Assembly: GCA_965651595.1 (NCBI GenBank)
Contig: CBFGTA010000054.1
Span: 1 to 14,994 of the forward strand
Reading direction: 5' to 3'
DNA: 14,994 nucleotides
Source: CBFGTA01 sp965651595
GTDB taxonomy: Bacteria > Actinomycetota > Actinomycetes > S36-B12 > UBA10799
The notes under the pieces were generated by a model, which made no database searches, was not told the origin of the DNA, and saw only the letters and a list, made by a program, of their open reading frames with translations. The position numbers and the translations under genes were made by a program. Below are positions 1 to 6,792 of this stretch, piece by piece (the stretch's first letter is position 1; every line of letters starts with the position of its first letter).

Positions 1-924
1 GATGACGACAGTTGGCACCGGTACTCTGCCAGCTTGAACGTCTGCCGCGAGTTGTTCTGTCGCTTCGACGTGATTGCGTAACACAGCCAGACGCTGATTG
101 TTCGCCCCGAACCCCAAGTCCGGGACACTTCCCTGGACCAACGCAACTGACGCGGTTCGCGGATCTGGACCTTCGTCTAGGTCTGTGGCGGCAGCTAGGA
201 ACCAGTTGGGACCCCAGAAGATGGCCAGCGCCGCAACGACTGCGACGACGGCCACCCAAACAGGCTGCCTGATGTTGCGGCCGTTACCGCAATGCCGGGC
301 CAGAGCAGGAAACCGGGGGGCGAGCCCCGAGGCCACCGCCGCCCACACCGCAAGTGCTGCGGCCACGACGACGGCGAACGTGAGCAGAGGCACTCCCCCG
401 ACCCAGGCGAGGTTCATGGCTGGACCGGGCGACTGTGTGAAGCCCACTGACCCCCACGGAAATCCACCCCAAGGGACTGCCCCACGCAGGGCTTCGCTGA
501 GCACCCATACGCAAGCCACCCACGCGGGCCAACCGGGCAGCCGCATGACTGCTCGCGTGGCCACCAGTGTCAGCATCCACCACAGGGCGCAGTACGCCGA
601 CAGGATCAGCCAGGCGTCAACCCCAACTTGATCCAGAAATTTCAGTAGCAATGCGTAGAACAAGACGCCACTAACTAGACCGGCAAACACCAGGTGCCAC
701 CATGACCGGGCGAGACCTGCACCCACTATCAGCAGCGCCAACGCCGGGAGGGCCATCGGAGCCCACGCCAGAGGCGGGAAACTGGCCGCGAGCGCCGTCG
801 CTCCTGCGAGCAGGCAGATCCAGGTCACGACCCGCTGACCCACGATGAGCTTCCGAGTCCAAACGGGATCATGGCCGCGGTGAGTGCCTGCGGGGTTTAG
901 TGTCGACGGTTCAGCAGCGCTCAT
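1..924 (-). CDS. lnt: Apolipoprotein N-acyltransferase Lnt, N-terminal 308 residues (C-terminus beyond left edge)
   Basis: Lnt is an inner-membrane enzyme that adds the third acyl chain to the N-terminal Cys of lipoproteins. All 308 codons from the ATG at 924 to the window edge are open. The N-terminal half is a run of hydrophobic segments (about residues 30-70, 76-98, 102-126, 134-150, 168-200 and 220-245). It holds the Lnt-like stretch SEALRGAVPWGGFPWG at residues 143-158. The extracytoplasmic nitrilase-fold domain begins with ALVQGSVP at 261-268. The window ends at TVVI, where the family continues into a WPE motif carrying the catalytic Glu, so the Glu-Lys-Cys triad lies outside. The start codon overlaps the stop of the upstream amidohydrolase-like gene (ATGA), which suggests translational coupling; no strong ribosome site is visible. 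Family length is about 500-550 residues, so roughly 40% is missing. In mycobacteria Lnt can be fused to Ppm1; that end is not visible here. The family call is near certain. Confidence 0.92.
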   Translation of the reverse strand, partial: MSAAEPSTLNPAGTHRGHDPVWTRKLIVGQRVVTWICLLAGATALAASFPPLAWAPMALPALALLIVGAGLARSWWHLVFAGLVSGVLFYALLLKFLDQVGVDAWLILSAYCALWWMLTLVATRAVMRLPGWPAWVACVWVLSEALRGAVPWGGFPWGSVGFTQSPGPAMNLAWVGGVPLLTFAVVVAAALAVWAAVASGLAPRFPALARHCGNGRNIRQPVWVAVVAVVAALAIFWGPNWFLAAATDLDEGPDPRTASVALVQGSVPDLGFGANNQRLAVLRNHVEATEQLAADVQAGRVPVPTVVI

Positions 925-1748
925 GATGGTCGGCTCGATTCCCACCTCGTGCCGATGACTGACCCGGCTAGGTGGGGAGGCGAAAATCTTCCCTCGGAGT
1001 CAGTCAAAACCGGCAGCTGCGGGGTGCCTGATCGGGGATCGGTGGACCAGCGGGCGATACGTTCATCGGGTGCGGCCACGTCGACCATGCGGCAAACCCA
1101 CACTCCAATGGCTGCGAGAGCTCCCACCTCCACGCTGCCTGTTCCCGAGCCGCCGAAGCGGCGCCATCCGGATCGGGTGGCCGCAGCGAATGCCGCTCGC
1201 ACAGTCACGGGAGCGCGCCCGCGTGAACTAGCAGCAAAGATCCATTCCCAAGGCGATGCCCCCGAGGTTCCTGACCCATAGCAGTAGGCGATCCCGTCGC
1301 GACCGTATTCCCGCAGCGGCACGCGGTCGAGGTCGCTGATGTCGAGCAGTCGGACCGACTCGCCGGGTGTTCGCCCCACAGGGAGCAGCGAAGTTTCGGG
1401 GAGTACCTCCGGAAGCGTGGAATGCCATCGGGGTGATGGTTCCGTGGCGTCCCACCACAGGACGACACCCGGATGGGGCGGGCCAGTAACTTGTCGATCG
1501 CCATCAACGAACGCAGGGCAGGCCACAACATATTGATCCGCCTCGGCCAGATCGGCGCAATCAATGATGGCGTCACCAGGTTCGAGGTGCGCGTCCACGG
1601 CTTCGTTGTCACCGAGCCAGGCGATCCGACCTTCGGCGCAGATCACAGCAGTAGCGAACGGTGTGCTCGGTGCGTAGATAGCGCAGCCCCTCAATACCAC
1701 CCGCGAGGAGCCCGCGGGAGGGTTCGCCGGGGGGTCAGCAGTGGTCAC
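921..1748 (-). CDS. Shrunken amidohydrolase-like protein lacking the metal-binding barrel (probable pseudoenzyme)
   Basis: This is a 275-residue protein. Its N-terminus looks like the small beta domain of amidohydrolases (residues 16-64: VVLRGCAIYAPSTPFAT, then EGRIAWLGD). The entry to the barrel, normally PAFVDAHVH, reads PAFVDGDRQV at 79-88, so both metal-binding His are gone. The C-terminal part again resembles actinobacterial amidohydrolases: RAAFAAATRSGWRRFG at 184-199, VEVGALAAIGVW at 206-217 and ERIARWSTDPRSGTPQLP at 229-246. Where the family has its conserved GSDSP (catalytic Asp), this protein has GSGTSGASPW at 158-167. Only about 70 residues stand where about 300 barrel residues are expected. 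It starts at a GTG whose last two bases belong to the TGA stop of the acyl-CoA dehydrogenase gene (GTGA), and its stop overlaps the lnt start (ATGA). The frame is intact and coupled on both sides, so I call it a gene and not a pseudogene, but as inferred it has no hydrolase activity. Comparison with family members is from memory. Confidence 0.7.
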   Translation of the reverse strand: MTTADPPANPPAGSSRVVLRGCAIYAPSTPFATAVICAEGRIAWLGDNEAVDAHLEPGDAIIDCADLAEADQYVVACPAFVDGDRQVTGPPHPGVVLWWDATEPSPRWHSTLPEVLPETSLLPVGRTPGESVRLLDISDLDRVPLREYGRDGIAYCYGSGTSGASPWEWIFAASSRGRAPVTVRAAFAAATRSGWRRFGGSGTGSVEVGALAAIGVWVCRMVDVAAPDERIARWSTDPRSGTPQLPVLTDSEGRFSPPHLAGSVIGTRWESSRPS

Positions 1749-2911
1749 TGCGGCGTGTACTCGCGTGAGACGGTCCGCCCGATGACGAGGCGCTGAATCT
1801 GATTCGTGCCCTCAACGATTTGGAGCAATTTTGCTTCCCGGAAATAGCGTTCCGCGGGGAAGTCGCGAACGTAGCCAGATCCACCGAGGACCTGGACAGC
1901 GTCGGTTGCCACCTTCATGGCAGTGTCGGTGGCGAACAGTTTGGCCTGGGCTGCTGCCAGAGAGTAGTCCTTGCCCGCGTCCCTCAAGCGAGCCCCAGCT
2001 AGGTAGAGCGCACGCGCAGCCGCGATGCCCGTAGCCATATCGGCGAGAAGAAAACTCAGCCCTTGGAAGTTGCCAATCGGCTGACCGAACTGGGTGCGCT
2101 CTTGCGCATAACGGGCAGCGATATCGAAGGCCGCCTGGGCGAGCCCGACCGCGCAGGCAGCGATTCCGAGGCGCCCTGAATCGAGTGCAGCCATGGCGAT
2201 TCGAAACCCATCTCCAGGTTCACCGATCATATAACGAGCTGGAATACGGACATTGTCCAAATGTAAGGGAGCGGTTCGCGAGCTGTTCAGACCCATCTTC
2301 CGCTCGGCCGGACCAGCGCTGACACCGACGGTGTCGGCCGGAATCCAGAAGCACGAAATCCCAGCTGCGGGTGCAGCGTTCGGATCTGTCCGAGCCATGA
2401 CGAGGTAGTAGTCGGCAACACCAGAGTGGGTAATCCAGGCCTTGGTTCCGTTGAGTGTGTACGTCGAGCCGTCACCACTGAGATCCGCCCTCGTCGTCAA
2501 GCCCGCAGCGTCAGATCCAGAATGGGCCTCGGACAGGCAGTACGCGCCCAACAAGTTTCCGCCGGTCATATCGGGGAGTAGTTGCCTCTGTTGGTCGACA
2601 GTACCGAAAGCTGCAACTGGGTGGCACGACAACGTGTGGACGCTCACTCCCAGACCGACAGCGAGCCAGTGTCGTGACAATTCCTCGATCACCTGAAGAT
2701 AGACGGTGAACGGCTGTTCGGCTCCCCCATGGCTGGTGGGGTACGGCAGGCCCAGGAGACCTAGTTGCCCGAGAGTTCGGAATGTTTCGCGAGGAAACTC
2801 TGCTCCATCTTCATAGCTGGCGGCATGCGGTGTCAGCTGCCGTTGTCCCACCTCAGCAACCATCGCGAGTAGTTCACGGGATTCATCGGTGGGCAATTCG
2901 CGCAATACCAC
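1745..2911 (-). CDS. Acyl-CoA dehydrogenase
   Basis: An FAD enzyme that oxidises acyl-CoA to the 2,3-enoyl-CoA in fatty-acid or branched-chain acid breakdown; electrons pass to electron-transfer flavoprotein. The protein is 388 residues (family about 380) with the full three-part fold. The N-terminal helical domain includes FPRETFRTLGQLGLLGLPYP. Signature 1 is GAYCLSEAHSGSDAAGL near residues 122-138. The C-terminal part has QERTQFGQPIGNFQGL near 270-285, signature 2 VLGGSGYVRDFPAERYFRE near 341-359, and the catalytic Glu in IVEGTNQIQR (Glu367). The open frame extends to a TTG at 2953 that abuts the upstream stop. I prefer the GTG at 2911 because GAGG lies 5 bases ahead of it and the length then fits the family; the TTG has no ribosome site. 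The substrate chain cannot be told from sequence; the SCAD, IBD and glutaryl branches are all possible. Confidence 0.93.
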   Translation of the reverse strand: MVLRELPTDESRELLAMVAEVGQRQLTPHAASYEDGAEFPRETFRTLGQLGLLGLPYPTSHGGAEQPFTVYLQVIEELSRHWLAVGLGVSVHTLSCHPVAAFGTVDQQRQLLPDMTGGNLLGAYCLSEAHSGSDAAGLTTRADLSGDGSTYTLNGTKAWITHSGVADYYLVMARTDPNAAPAAGISCFWIPADTVGVSAGPAERKMGLNSSRTAPLHLDNVRIPARYMIGEPGDGFRIAMAALDSGRLGIAACAVGLAQAAFDIAARYAQERTQFGQPIGNFQGLSFLLADMATGIAAARALYLAGARLRDAGKDYSLAAAQAKLFATDTAMKVATDAVQVLGGSGYVRDFPAERYFREAKLLQIVEGTNQIQRLVIGRTVSREYTPQ

Positions 2912-2953
2912 GGTGACCTCGATTCGTGCCTCGGTGTGCGGTCTCCCATTCAA

Positions 2954-4081
2954 TCAACGCGGGCAGATGACAAGTTCACGAGGTTGGTTGTTGCACAGAA
3001 TGACTTCGCTTCCGTCCCCACACACAACGATGTCTTCGATGCGTGCGCCCCACCGATCCTGCACGTAGAACCCAGGCTCAATGCTGAAAGCCATTCCGGG
3101 CTCGATGAGCCGGGAATTGCCCGGCATGATGTAGGGCTCCTCGTGGGTCTCCATCCCGATTCCGTGGCCGGTTCGATGGATAAAGTACTCGCCGAGTCCT
3201 GCCTCGCCGAGCACGTCGCGAGCGGCAGCATCGACAGTCTCGGCCGACACCCCAGGGCGCACGGCGGCGCGGGCGGTGCTTTGAGCCTTCACCAGCGCTT
3301 CGTAGGCTGCCAGGAACTCAGTTGGTGGTTCACCGATTGAGTATGTGCGGGTGGAGTCCGAGCAGTAACCACTCGGCATCGTGCCGCCGATGTCCACGAC
3401 GACAACATCACCATCGACTAGTTGGCGATCGGAGCAGTCGTGATGGGGGCTCGCTGCATTGGGGCCACTGGCCACGATCACGAAGTCCACGGTGTCGTGG
3501 TCTCGACGGATGAGGTTGTCGATGTCGGAACGAACCTCTCGTTCCGTGCGGCCTGCCCTCAATAGGTGAGGCACTTGGGAGTGGACTCGGTCGATTGCAG
3601 CGCCCGCTTCCCGCAGAGCTGCGATTTCGTGGGCTTGTTTGACGATGCGCACGTCGGCAAGAACTGTACTCCCTGGCACGAACCTCCAGTTCGGACCAAG
3701 TCGTTGAAATGCCAGCAGTTTGGTCGCCCACATTCGATCATCTACCGCGACCGTCGTCAGGCCCGGGTCTGCATACAGGCTGTGCGCAACTTCGGTATAC
3801 GGATCGTCCGTCTCTTCCCAGCCGCTCACGTCTACGCCATGGTCGGAGACTCCAGCTGCAATAGCTGAAGGGACCTCAAGCCTGGGGCACAGCAACCACG
3901 GGCGGTGATCGGGCCTCACGACGAGGCAGGTGAGTCTCTCCATGGCGTGCGCGTTGTATCCGGTGAGATACCGCAGGTCTGGACCGGGGCTCACAAGCAG
4001 TGCCCCAATGTGGTGGTTGGTCAGGAGGTCAGCAACCCGTTGTAGCGCCGGCGAGACCGGTTGTGGTGTCGATGCGGACAT
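2954..4081 (-). CDS. M24 family metallopeptidase (Xaa-Pro aminopeptidase or dipeptidase)
   Basis: A cytoplasmic 'pita-bread' metallopeptidase that removes N-terminal residues next to proline or splits X-Pro dipeptides. It has 375 residues. The N-terminal creatinase-like domain spans about 10-145 (LLVSPGPDLRYLTGYNAHAM at 28-47). The catalytic domain spans about 150-370. All five metal ligands are present: Asp230 in VVVVDIGG, Asp242 in CSDSTRTY, His306 in HRTGHGIG, Glu335 in SIEPGFY and Glu349 in GARIEDIV. The substrate-side His pair is at 213-214 (SPHHD). The ATG at 4081 has GGAG 5 bases upstream. It is the first gene of a minus-strand set with the acyl-CoA dehydrogenase, the amidohydrolase-like gene and lnt. 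In M. tuberculosis the matching gene beside the 5'-3' exonuclease is Rv2089c, called pepE there; I give no symbol because the substrate cannot be settled and pepE also names an unrelated enzyme. Confidence 0.93.
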   Translation of the reverse strand: MSASTPQPVSPALQRVADLLTNHHIGALLVSPGPDLRYLTGYNAHAMERLTCLVVRPDHRPWLLCPRLEVPSAIAAGVSDHGVDVSGWEETDDPYTEVAHSLYADPGLTTVAVDDRMWATKLLAFQRLGPNWRFVPGSTVLADVRIVKQAHEIAALREAGAAIDRVHSQVPHLLRAGRTEREVRSDIDNLIRRDHDTVDFVIVASGPNAASPHHDCSDRQLVDGDVVVVDIGGTMPSGYCSDSTRTYSIGEPPTEFLAAYEALVKAQSTARAAVRPGVSAETVDAAARDVLGEAGLGEYFIHRTGHGIGMETHEEPYIMPGNSRLIEPGMAFSIEPGFYVQDRWGARIEDIVVCGDGSEVILCNNQPRELVICPR

Positions 4082-4177
4082 TCAGGCTCCAAGATTCGAC
4101 GACGTGGTGGCAAATGATTCTCGCAGCCTACGGCGATTGCCGTTCGGACACAGCTCGAGTCGGGCACAATTGCCACC
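4082..4177. promoter_or_regulatory. Divergent intergenic region between the M24 peptidase and the 5'-3' exonuclease genes
   Basis: The 96 bases separate two divergent genes, so promoters in both directions are expected here. I see no convincing -35/-10 pair on either strand. An 8-bp inverted repeat frames the region: GGTGGCAA at 4106-4113 and TTGCCACC at 4170-4177, the second arm touching the exonuclease start codon. It may be chance or an operator or mRNA pairing element. The role as promoter region is inferred from gene orientation only. Confidence 0.4.
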
Positions 4178-5158
4178 ATGGAGCAGCGAATCATGGCCCT
4201 CGACACTGCCAGCATTTACTACCGGGCGTTCTTCGCGTTGCCCACGTCGTTGACTGCCGCCGACGGCACGCCCGTCAACGCGGTGAGAGGGTTGGCAGGC
4301 ATCATCGCCCGCCTTGTCAAGGAGCATTCTCCGACAACCGTTGTGGCTGCTTGGGACAATGATTGGCGTCCCCAGTTTCGGGTGGATGCCATCTCGAGCT
4401 ATAAGGCCCACCGCGTGGCGGCAGCTCCAGACGCTGACTCTTCGGCCGATGGCCAGTCTGGCGCGCATCAACTGGATCATTCGCCAGCGGCATCGAACGA
4501 AGACACGCCGGACGAGCTCGATCGGCAGGTGCCGATCATTGTCGAGCTGTTGGAGTGTTGCGGCATTCCTATCGTGGGTGTTGACGGTTTCGAAGCCGAC
4601 GACGTCCTAGCCAGTGTGGCAGAGCAGGCAGTCGGTGCGTGCGATGTGGTGACCGGAGATCGCGACCTCTTCCAGTTGATCGACGACGCCGCGGCGGTTC
4701 GGGTGCTCTACCTGACCACCAAGACGTCGCAACCGGCGCAAGTGTGGAATAACGCGCGACTTCGTGAGGCTTACGGAATTGACGCCCACCAATACATTGA
4801 TTTCGCGATACTGCGGGGAGATCCGTCTGATGGACTCCCCGGCGTTCGCGGAATTGGGGAGAAGACGGCCGCAACGCTGTTGGGACAGTGGGGCGATCTC
4901 GATCGGATCCGCGCGGCCGCTGAAACCGAAGGCCAGTTGACTGCCCGCCTGGCTGCGGCCATCAGGGACGCAAGCGGGTACCTCGACGCCGCCCCGACCG
5001 TTGTGACTGCCCGTCGAGATCTTCCAGTCAACCTCGGGGAGGAATCCAGAGCCTATCCGGCGGAACGACAGGAACGGTTCCAGCAACTTGCCAACCAATG
5101 GAACCTCGGGAGCGCTGCCAACAGTCTGTGGGAATCCTTGCATCCGGAAGTCCGTTGA
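4178..5158 (+). CDS. Stand-alone 5'-3' exonuclease (PolA N-terminal domain type, FEN fold)
   Basis: A structure-specific 5' nuclease of the kind fused to DNA polymerase I, here encoded alone (326 residues), as in M. tuberculosis Rv2090. The acidic metal-binding residues are all present: Asp9 (ALDTAS), Asp60 (AAWDND), Glu139, Asp141 and Asp142 in GFEADDVLAS, Asp161 and Asp163 in VTGDRDLFQL, and Asp215 and Asp218 in LRGDPSDGLPGV. The helix-hairpin-helix DNA-binding segment GVRGIGEKTAATLL follows at 222-235. Between SYKAHR (74-79) and DELDRQVP (112-119) there is a long Asp/Ser/Ala-rich stretch, longer than I recall for relatives; it lies in the mobile arch region. The start is uncertain: ATG at 4178 has no good ribosome site, while the ATG at 4193 lets the protein begin MALDTAS like its family and has GGAG 9 bases ahead. 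It is the only plus-strand gene, with flap or Okazaki-fragment processing as the likely role. Confidence 0.92.
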   Translation: MEQRIMALDTASIYYRAFFALPTSLTAADGTPVNAVRGLAGIIARLVKEHSPTTVVAAWDNDWRPQFRVDAISSYKAHRVAAAPDADSSADGQSGAHQLDHSPAASNEDTPDELDRQVPIIVELLECCGIPIVGVDGFEADDVLASVAEQAVGACDVVTGDRDLFQLIDDAAAVRVLYLTTKTSQPAQVWNNARLREAYGIDAHQYIDFAILRGDPSDGLPGVRGIGEKTAATLLGQWGDLDRIRAAAETEGQLTARLAAAIRDASGYLDAAPTVVTARRDLPVNLGEESRAYPAERQERFQQLANQWNLGSAANSLWESLHPEVR

Positions 5159-5176
5159 TTGGCCCAGCCGAACGGA
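5151..5176. terminator. Possible bidirectional terminator hairpin between convergent genes
   Basis: The exonuclease and the secreted protein genes converge with only 29 bases between their stop codons. TCCGTT (5151-5156) pairs with AACGGA (5171-5176), and GGC (5161-5163) with GCC (5167-5169) inside it, leaving a bulge of GATT on one side and G on the other. There is no T-run on either strand, so a Rho-independent terminator is not certain. The 5' arm includes the exonuclease's last codon. Confidence 0.3.
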
Positions 5177-5187
5177 GGATCAGAGAA

Positions 5188-6726
5188 TCAGGCGATTCGA
5201 AGGAGTTTCAGGACTTTCGGTCCGGCAATCCCGTTGGCCTTGAGACCTTGAGCCCGCTTGTACTGCTTGACCTTCTTGCGCGTCTTGGGTCCGAAGTACC
5301 CAGTCTGATTCTTCTTAGCCATACCGAGTGCCTGCTGGAGACGAACGACTTGACTGCCCTGGTCGCCGAGGCTTAGGCCCCGAGGACTTGCCGCGCGCGC
5401 GGGGTTTGATTGCTGCGATGTCCCCACGCGAAGGAGTTTCAGGACTTTCGGTCCGGCAATCCCGTTGGCCTTGAGACCTTGAGCCCGCTTGTACTGCTTG
5501 ACCTTCTTGCGCGTCTTGGGTCCGAAGTACCCAGTCTGATTCTTCTTAGCCATACCGAGTGCCTGCTGCAATCGCAGGACGGCGGGACCGCTGTCACCCA
5601 TCCGCAAGCCTTTGGCCTTTTTCGCGCTCGGAGGCGGGACTGCGGGCTTGCTGACAGCAGGGGTCGGCACTGGCGGTTGACCGGCCAGGAAGTGCGAGGT
5701 GGTGGCATCGACGGCACCAGTAACAGGGAGTCGGTTCGACTGCTGATATCCCCGCACCGCGGCGAATGTGGAAGCCCCAAAGAACCCCGTCACCGGCGTC
5801 ACCGATAGACGGCGCTGGATGTCGGCAACTGCGGGGCTCTGGCTGCCCCTCCACAACAGCGTGTAGGCGCGCAAAGCTGTCGGCAAACTGATCGCTGCCG
5901 GGCATGGCGAAGTCCGGTGAGCAGTCCCGTGCAGGGGCGCGGGTTGGCCCGAATAAAGCCGACAAGGTCCGTAATCTTCGGACCTGGCCGAACCTGTCCA
6001 GAAGCTGGTCCGCTTGAGGGCGCCATTCCAACTGAACGAGAAGTGGACGTGGTCAGTGTGGGGATTGCCCGACAGTGCTCGCCAACCTTCTGATGCGCGG
6101 TACGCGCCCCAAATCCGATAGTTGTATCCGATGTACATGACGCCGAGCCGTTTGGCGTTGTATCCGTTGTTGGCCGTGAGCCAGGTCAGAAATTCGCCAG
6201 CAGCCACAAATTGGGAGGCATTGTTGACGTCGGCGTTCCAGTCCCACGCTCTACCTTCAAGATGTTCGCTGATGCCGTCGTCGGTGCAGTTGCGAGAGAT
6301 TCCCCAATCGCGCGACTGGGGATACTTCTTGAGAACCAAATCACGGAAGGCCGCAACGCCTGGCTTCGGATCAATATCGCAGGAACTTTGGGGGACGTAC
6401 GCTGGTGTGGGATCCAAGTTGCCCGATAGTGGCTTGCCACCGGCCAAGCCTGTGGCCTGGGCCGGGACAGGGAAAGGCGGTTGCCCAACCGGAGGTAGTC
6501 GGAAGCGGTTGCCGTTGGGAAGAACGCCGGAGAACTTCACCGATTGCGAGCCTGCGACACCCTGGCCGATCGCGTTGCCTGACTTCGATTGGGGTGGTAC
6601 GTGGTGTCCGTCAAGTTCGTGACCAGGAGCGTGAGCCGACACGACCGGCAGTGTCGCCGCCGCCATTCCGAGCGAGACGGCCCCACCGGTTACCGCCCGC
6701 AGCAGCCCACGCTTCACCGTTGACAT
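5188..6726 (-). CDS. Secreted cell-wall protein: signal peptide, M15-like (ARB-07466/VldE-type) domain and three peptidoglycan-binding repeats
   Basis: The 512-residue protein is exported and likely acts in the cell wall. A Sec-type signal peptide spans residues 1-33 (basic start, hydrophobic core, SAHA then P). A low-complexity stretch follows. The domain at about 112-260 has SEHLEGRAWDW (153-163) and NPHTDHVHFSF (221-231). These are the paired His/Asp motifs of the M15-like fold seen in extensin-C or ARB-07466-like domains: His155, Asp162 and His228 would bind zinc. Cys116, 147, 255 and 275 could form two disulfides. Three PG_binding_1 repeats follow: about 288-347, 373-432 and 450-510. The last two are Lys-rich and identical over 46 residues. 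A Pro/Ala linker (350-370) separates repeats 1 and 2. ATG at 6726 has GGA just ahead of it. It is a single-gene unit after helY, with its own 66-base leader. Peptidase or amidase activity is inferred from the fold, not shown. Confidence 0.85.
   Translation of the reverse strand: MSTVKRGLLRAVTGGAVSLGMAAATLPVVSAHAPGHELDGHHVPPQSKSGNAIGQGVAGSQSVKFSGVLPNGNRFRLPPVGQPPFPVPAQATGLAGGKPLSGNLDPTPAYVPQSSCDIDPKPGVAAFRDLVLKKYPQSRDWGISRNCTDDGISEHLEGRAWDWNADVNNASQFVAAGEFLTWLTANNGYNAKRLGVMYIGYNYRIWGAYRASEGWRALSGNPHTDHVHFSFSWNGALKRTSFWTGSARSEDYGPCRLYSGQPAPLHGTAHRTSPCPAAISLPTALRAYTLLWRGSQSPAVADIQRRLSVTPVTGFFGASTFAAVRGYQQSNRLPVTGAVDATTSHFLAGQPPVPTPAVSKPAVPPPSAKKAKGLRMGDSGPAVLRLQQALGMAKKNQTGYFGPKTRKKVKQYKRAQGLKANGIAGPKVLKLLRVGTSQQSNPARAASPRGLSLGDQGSQVVRLQQALGMAKKNQTGYFGPKTRKKVKQYKRAQGLKANGIAGPKVLKLLRIA
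5198..5337. repeat. 140-bp perfect direct repeat, copy 1 (third peptidoglycan-binding domain)
   Basis: This stretch is identical, base for base, to 5429-5568, with an offset of 231 bp (77 codons, in frame). It encodes the core of the last peptidoglycan-binding repeat (LLQQ-side through KVLKLLR). Bases just outside both ends differ (5197 against 5428, 5338 against 5569), and the flanking parts of the two domains and the linkers have diverged. Confidence 0.97.
5429..5568. repeat. 140-bp perfect direct repeat, copy 2 (second peptidoglycan-binding domain)
   Basis: Partner of the copy at 5198-5337, in the same orientation and reading frame. Synonymous sites are identical across the whole 140 bp, while the N-terminal 14 or so residues of the same two domains differ (GLRMGDSGPAVL against GLSLGDQGSQVV). 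That pattern points to recent gene conversion or partial re-duplication, not simple selection on the protein. Confidence 0.97.
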
Positions 6727-6744
6727 GTTTCCATCAGGACATGA

Positions 6745-6757
6745 AATATGCCATATT
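6745..6757. promoter_or_regulatory. AT-rich palindrome upstream of the secreted cell-wall gene
   Basis: AATATG-C-CATATT is a perfect 6+1+6 inverted repeat, 19-31 bases before the ATG at 6726, in the 66-base gap after helY. It is much more AT-rich than its surroundings. It could overlap a -10 element (CATATT on the minus strand) or be a small operator. I see no well-spaced -35 box, so the role is open. Confidence 0.35.
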
Positions 6758-6792
6758 GCAAACGGGCCGCCATGGGAGGGTCGCCTATAGCC

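Noticed and set aside
12..631. Plus-strand open frames at 12-272 and 98-631
   Set aside because: They are antisense to lnt, are Thr/Ala/Arg-rich with no recognisable domain, and the minus frame has clear Lnt motifs across the whole stretch.
284..862. Minus-strand open frames at 284-583 and 671-862
   Set aside because: Out-of-frame shadows of lnt; their composition is Arg/Gly/Ser-rich and their starts have no ribosome sites.
3408..3868. Overlapping open frames antisense or out of frame to the M24 peptidase gene
   Set aside because: The peptidase frame has all five metal ligands; the others show no domain and no ribosome site.
4569..5143. Minus-strand open frames of 101 and 178 residues opposite the exonuclease
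   Set aside because: Shadows of a gene with all its catalytic acids conserved.
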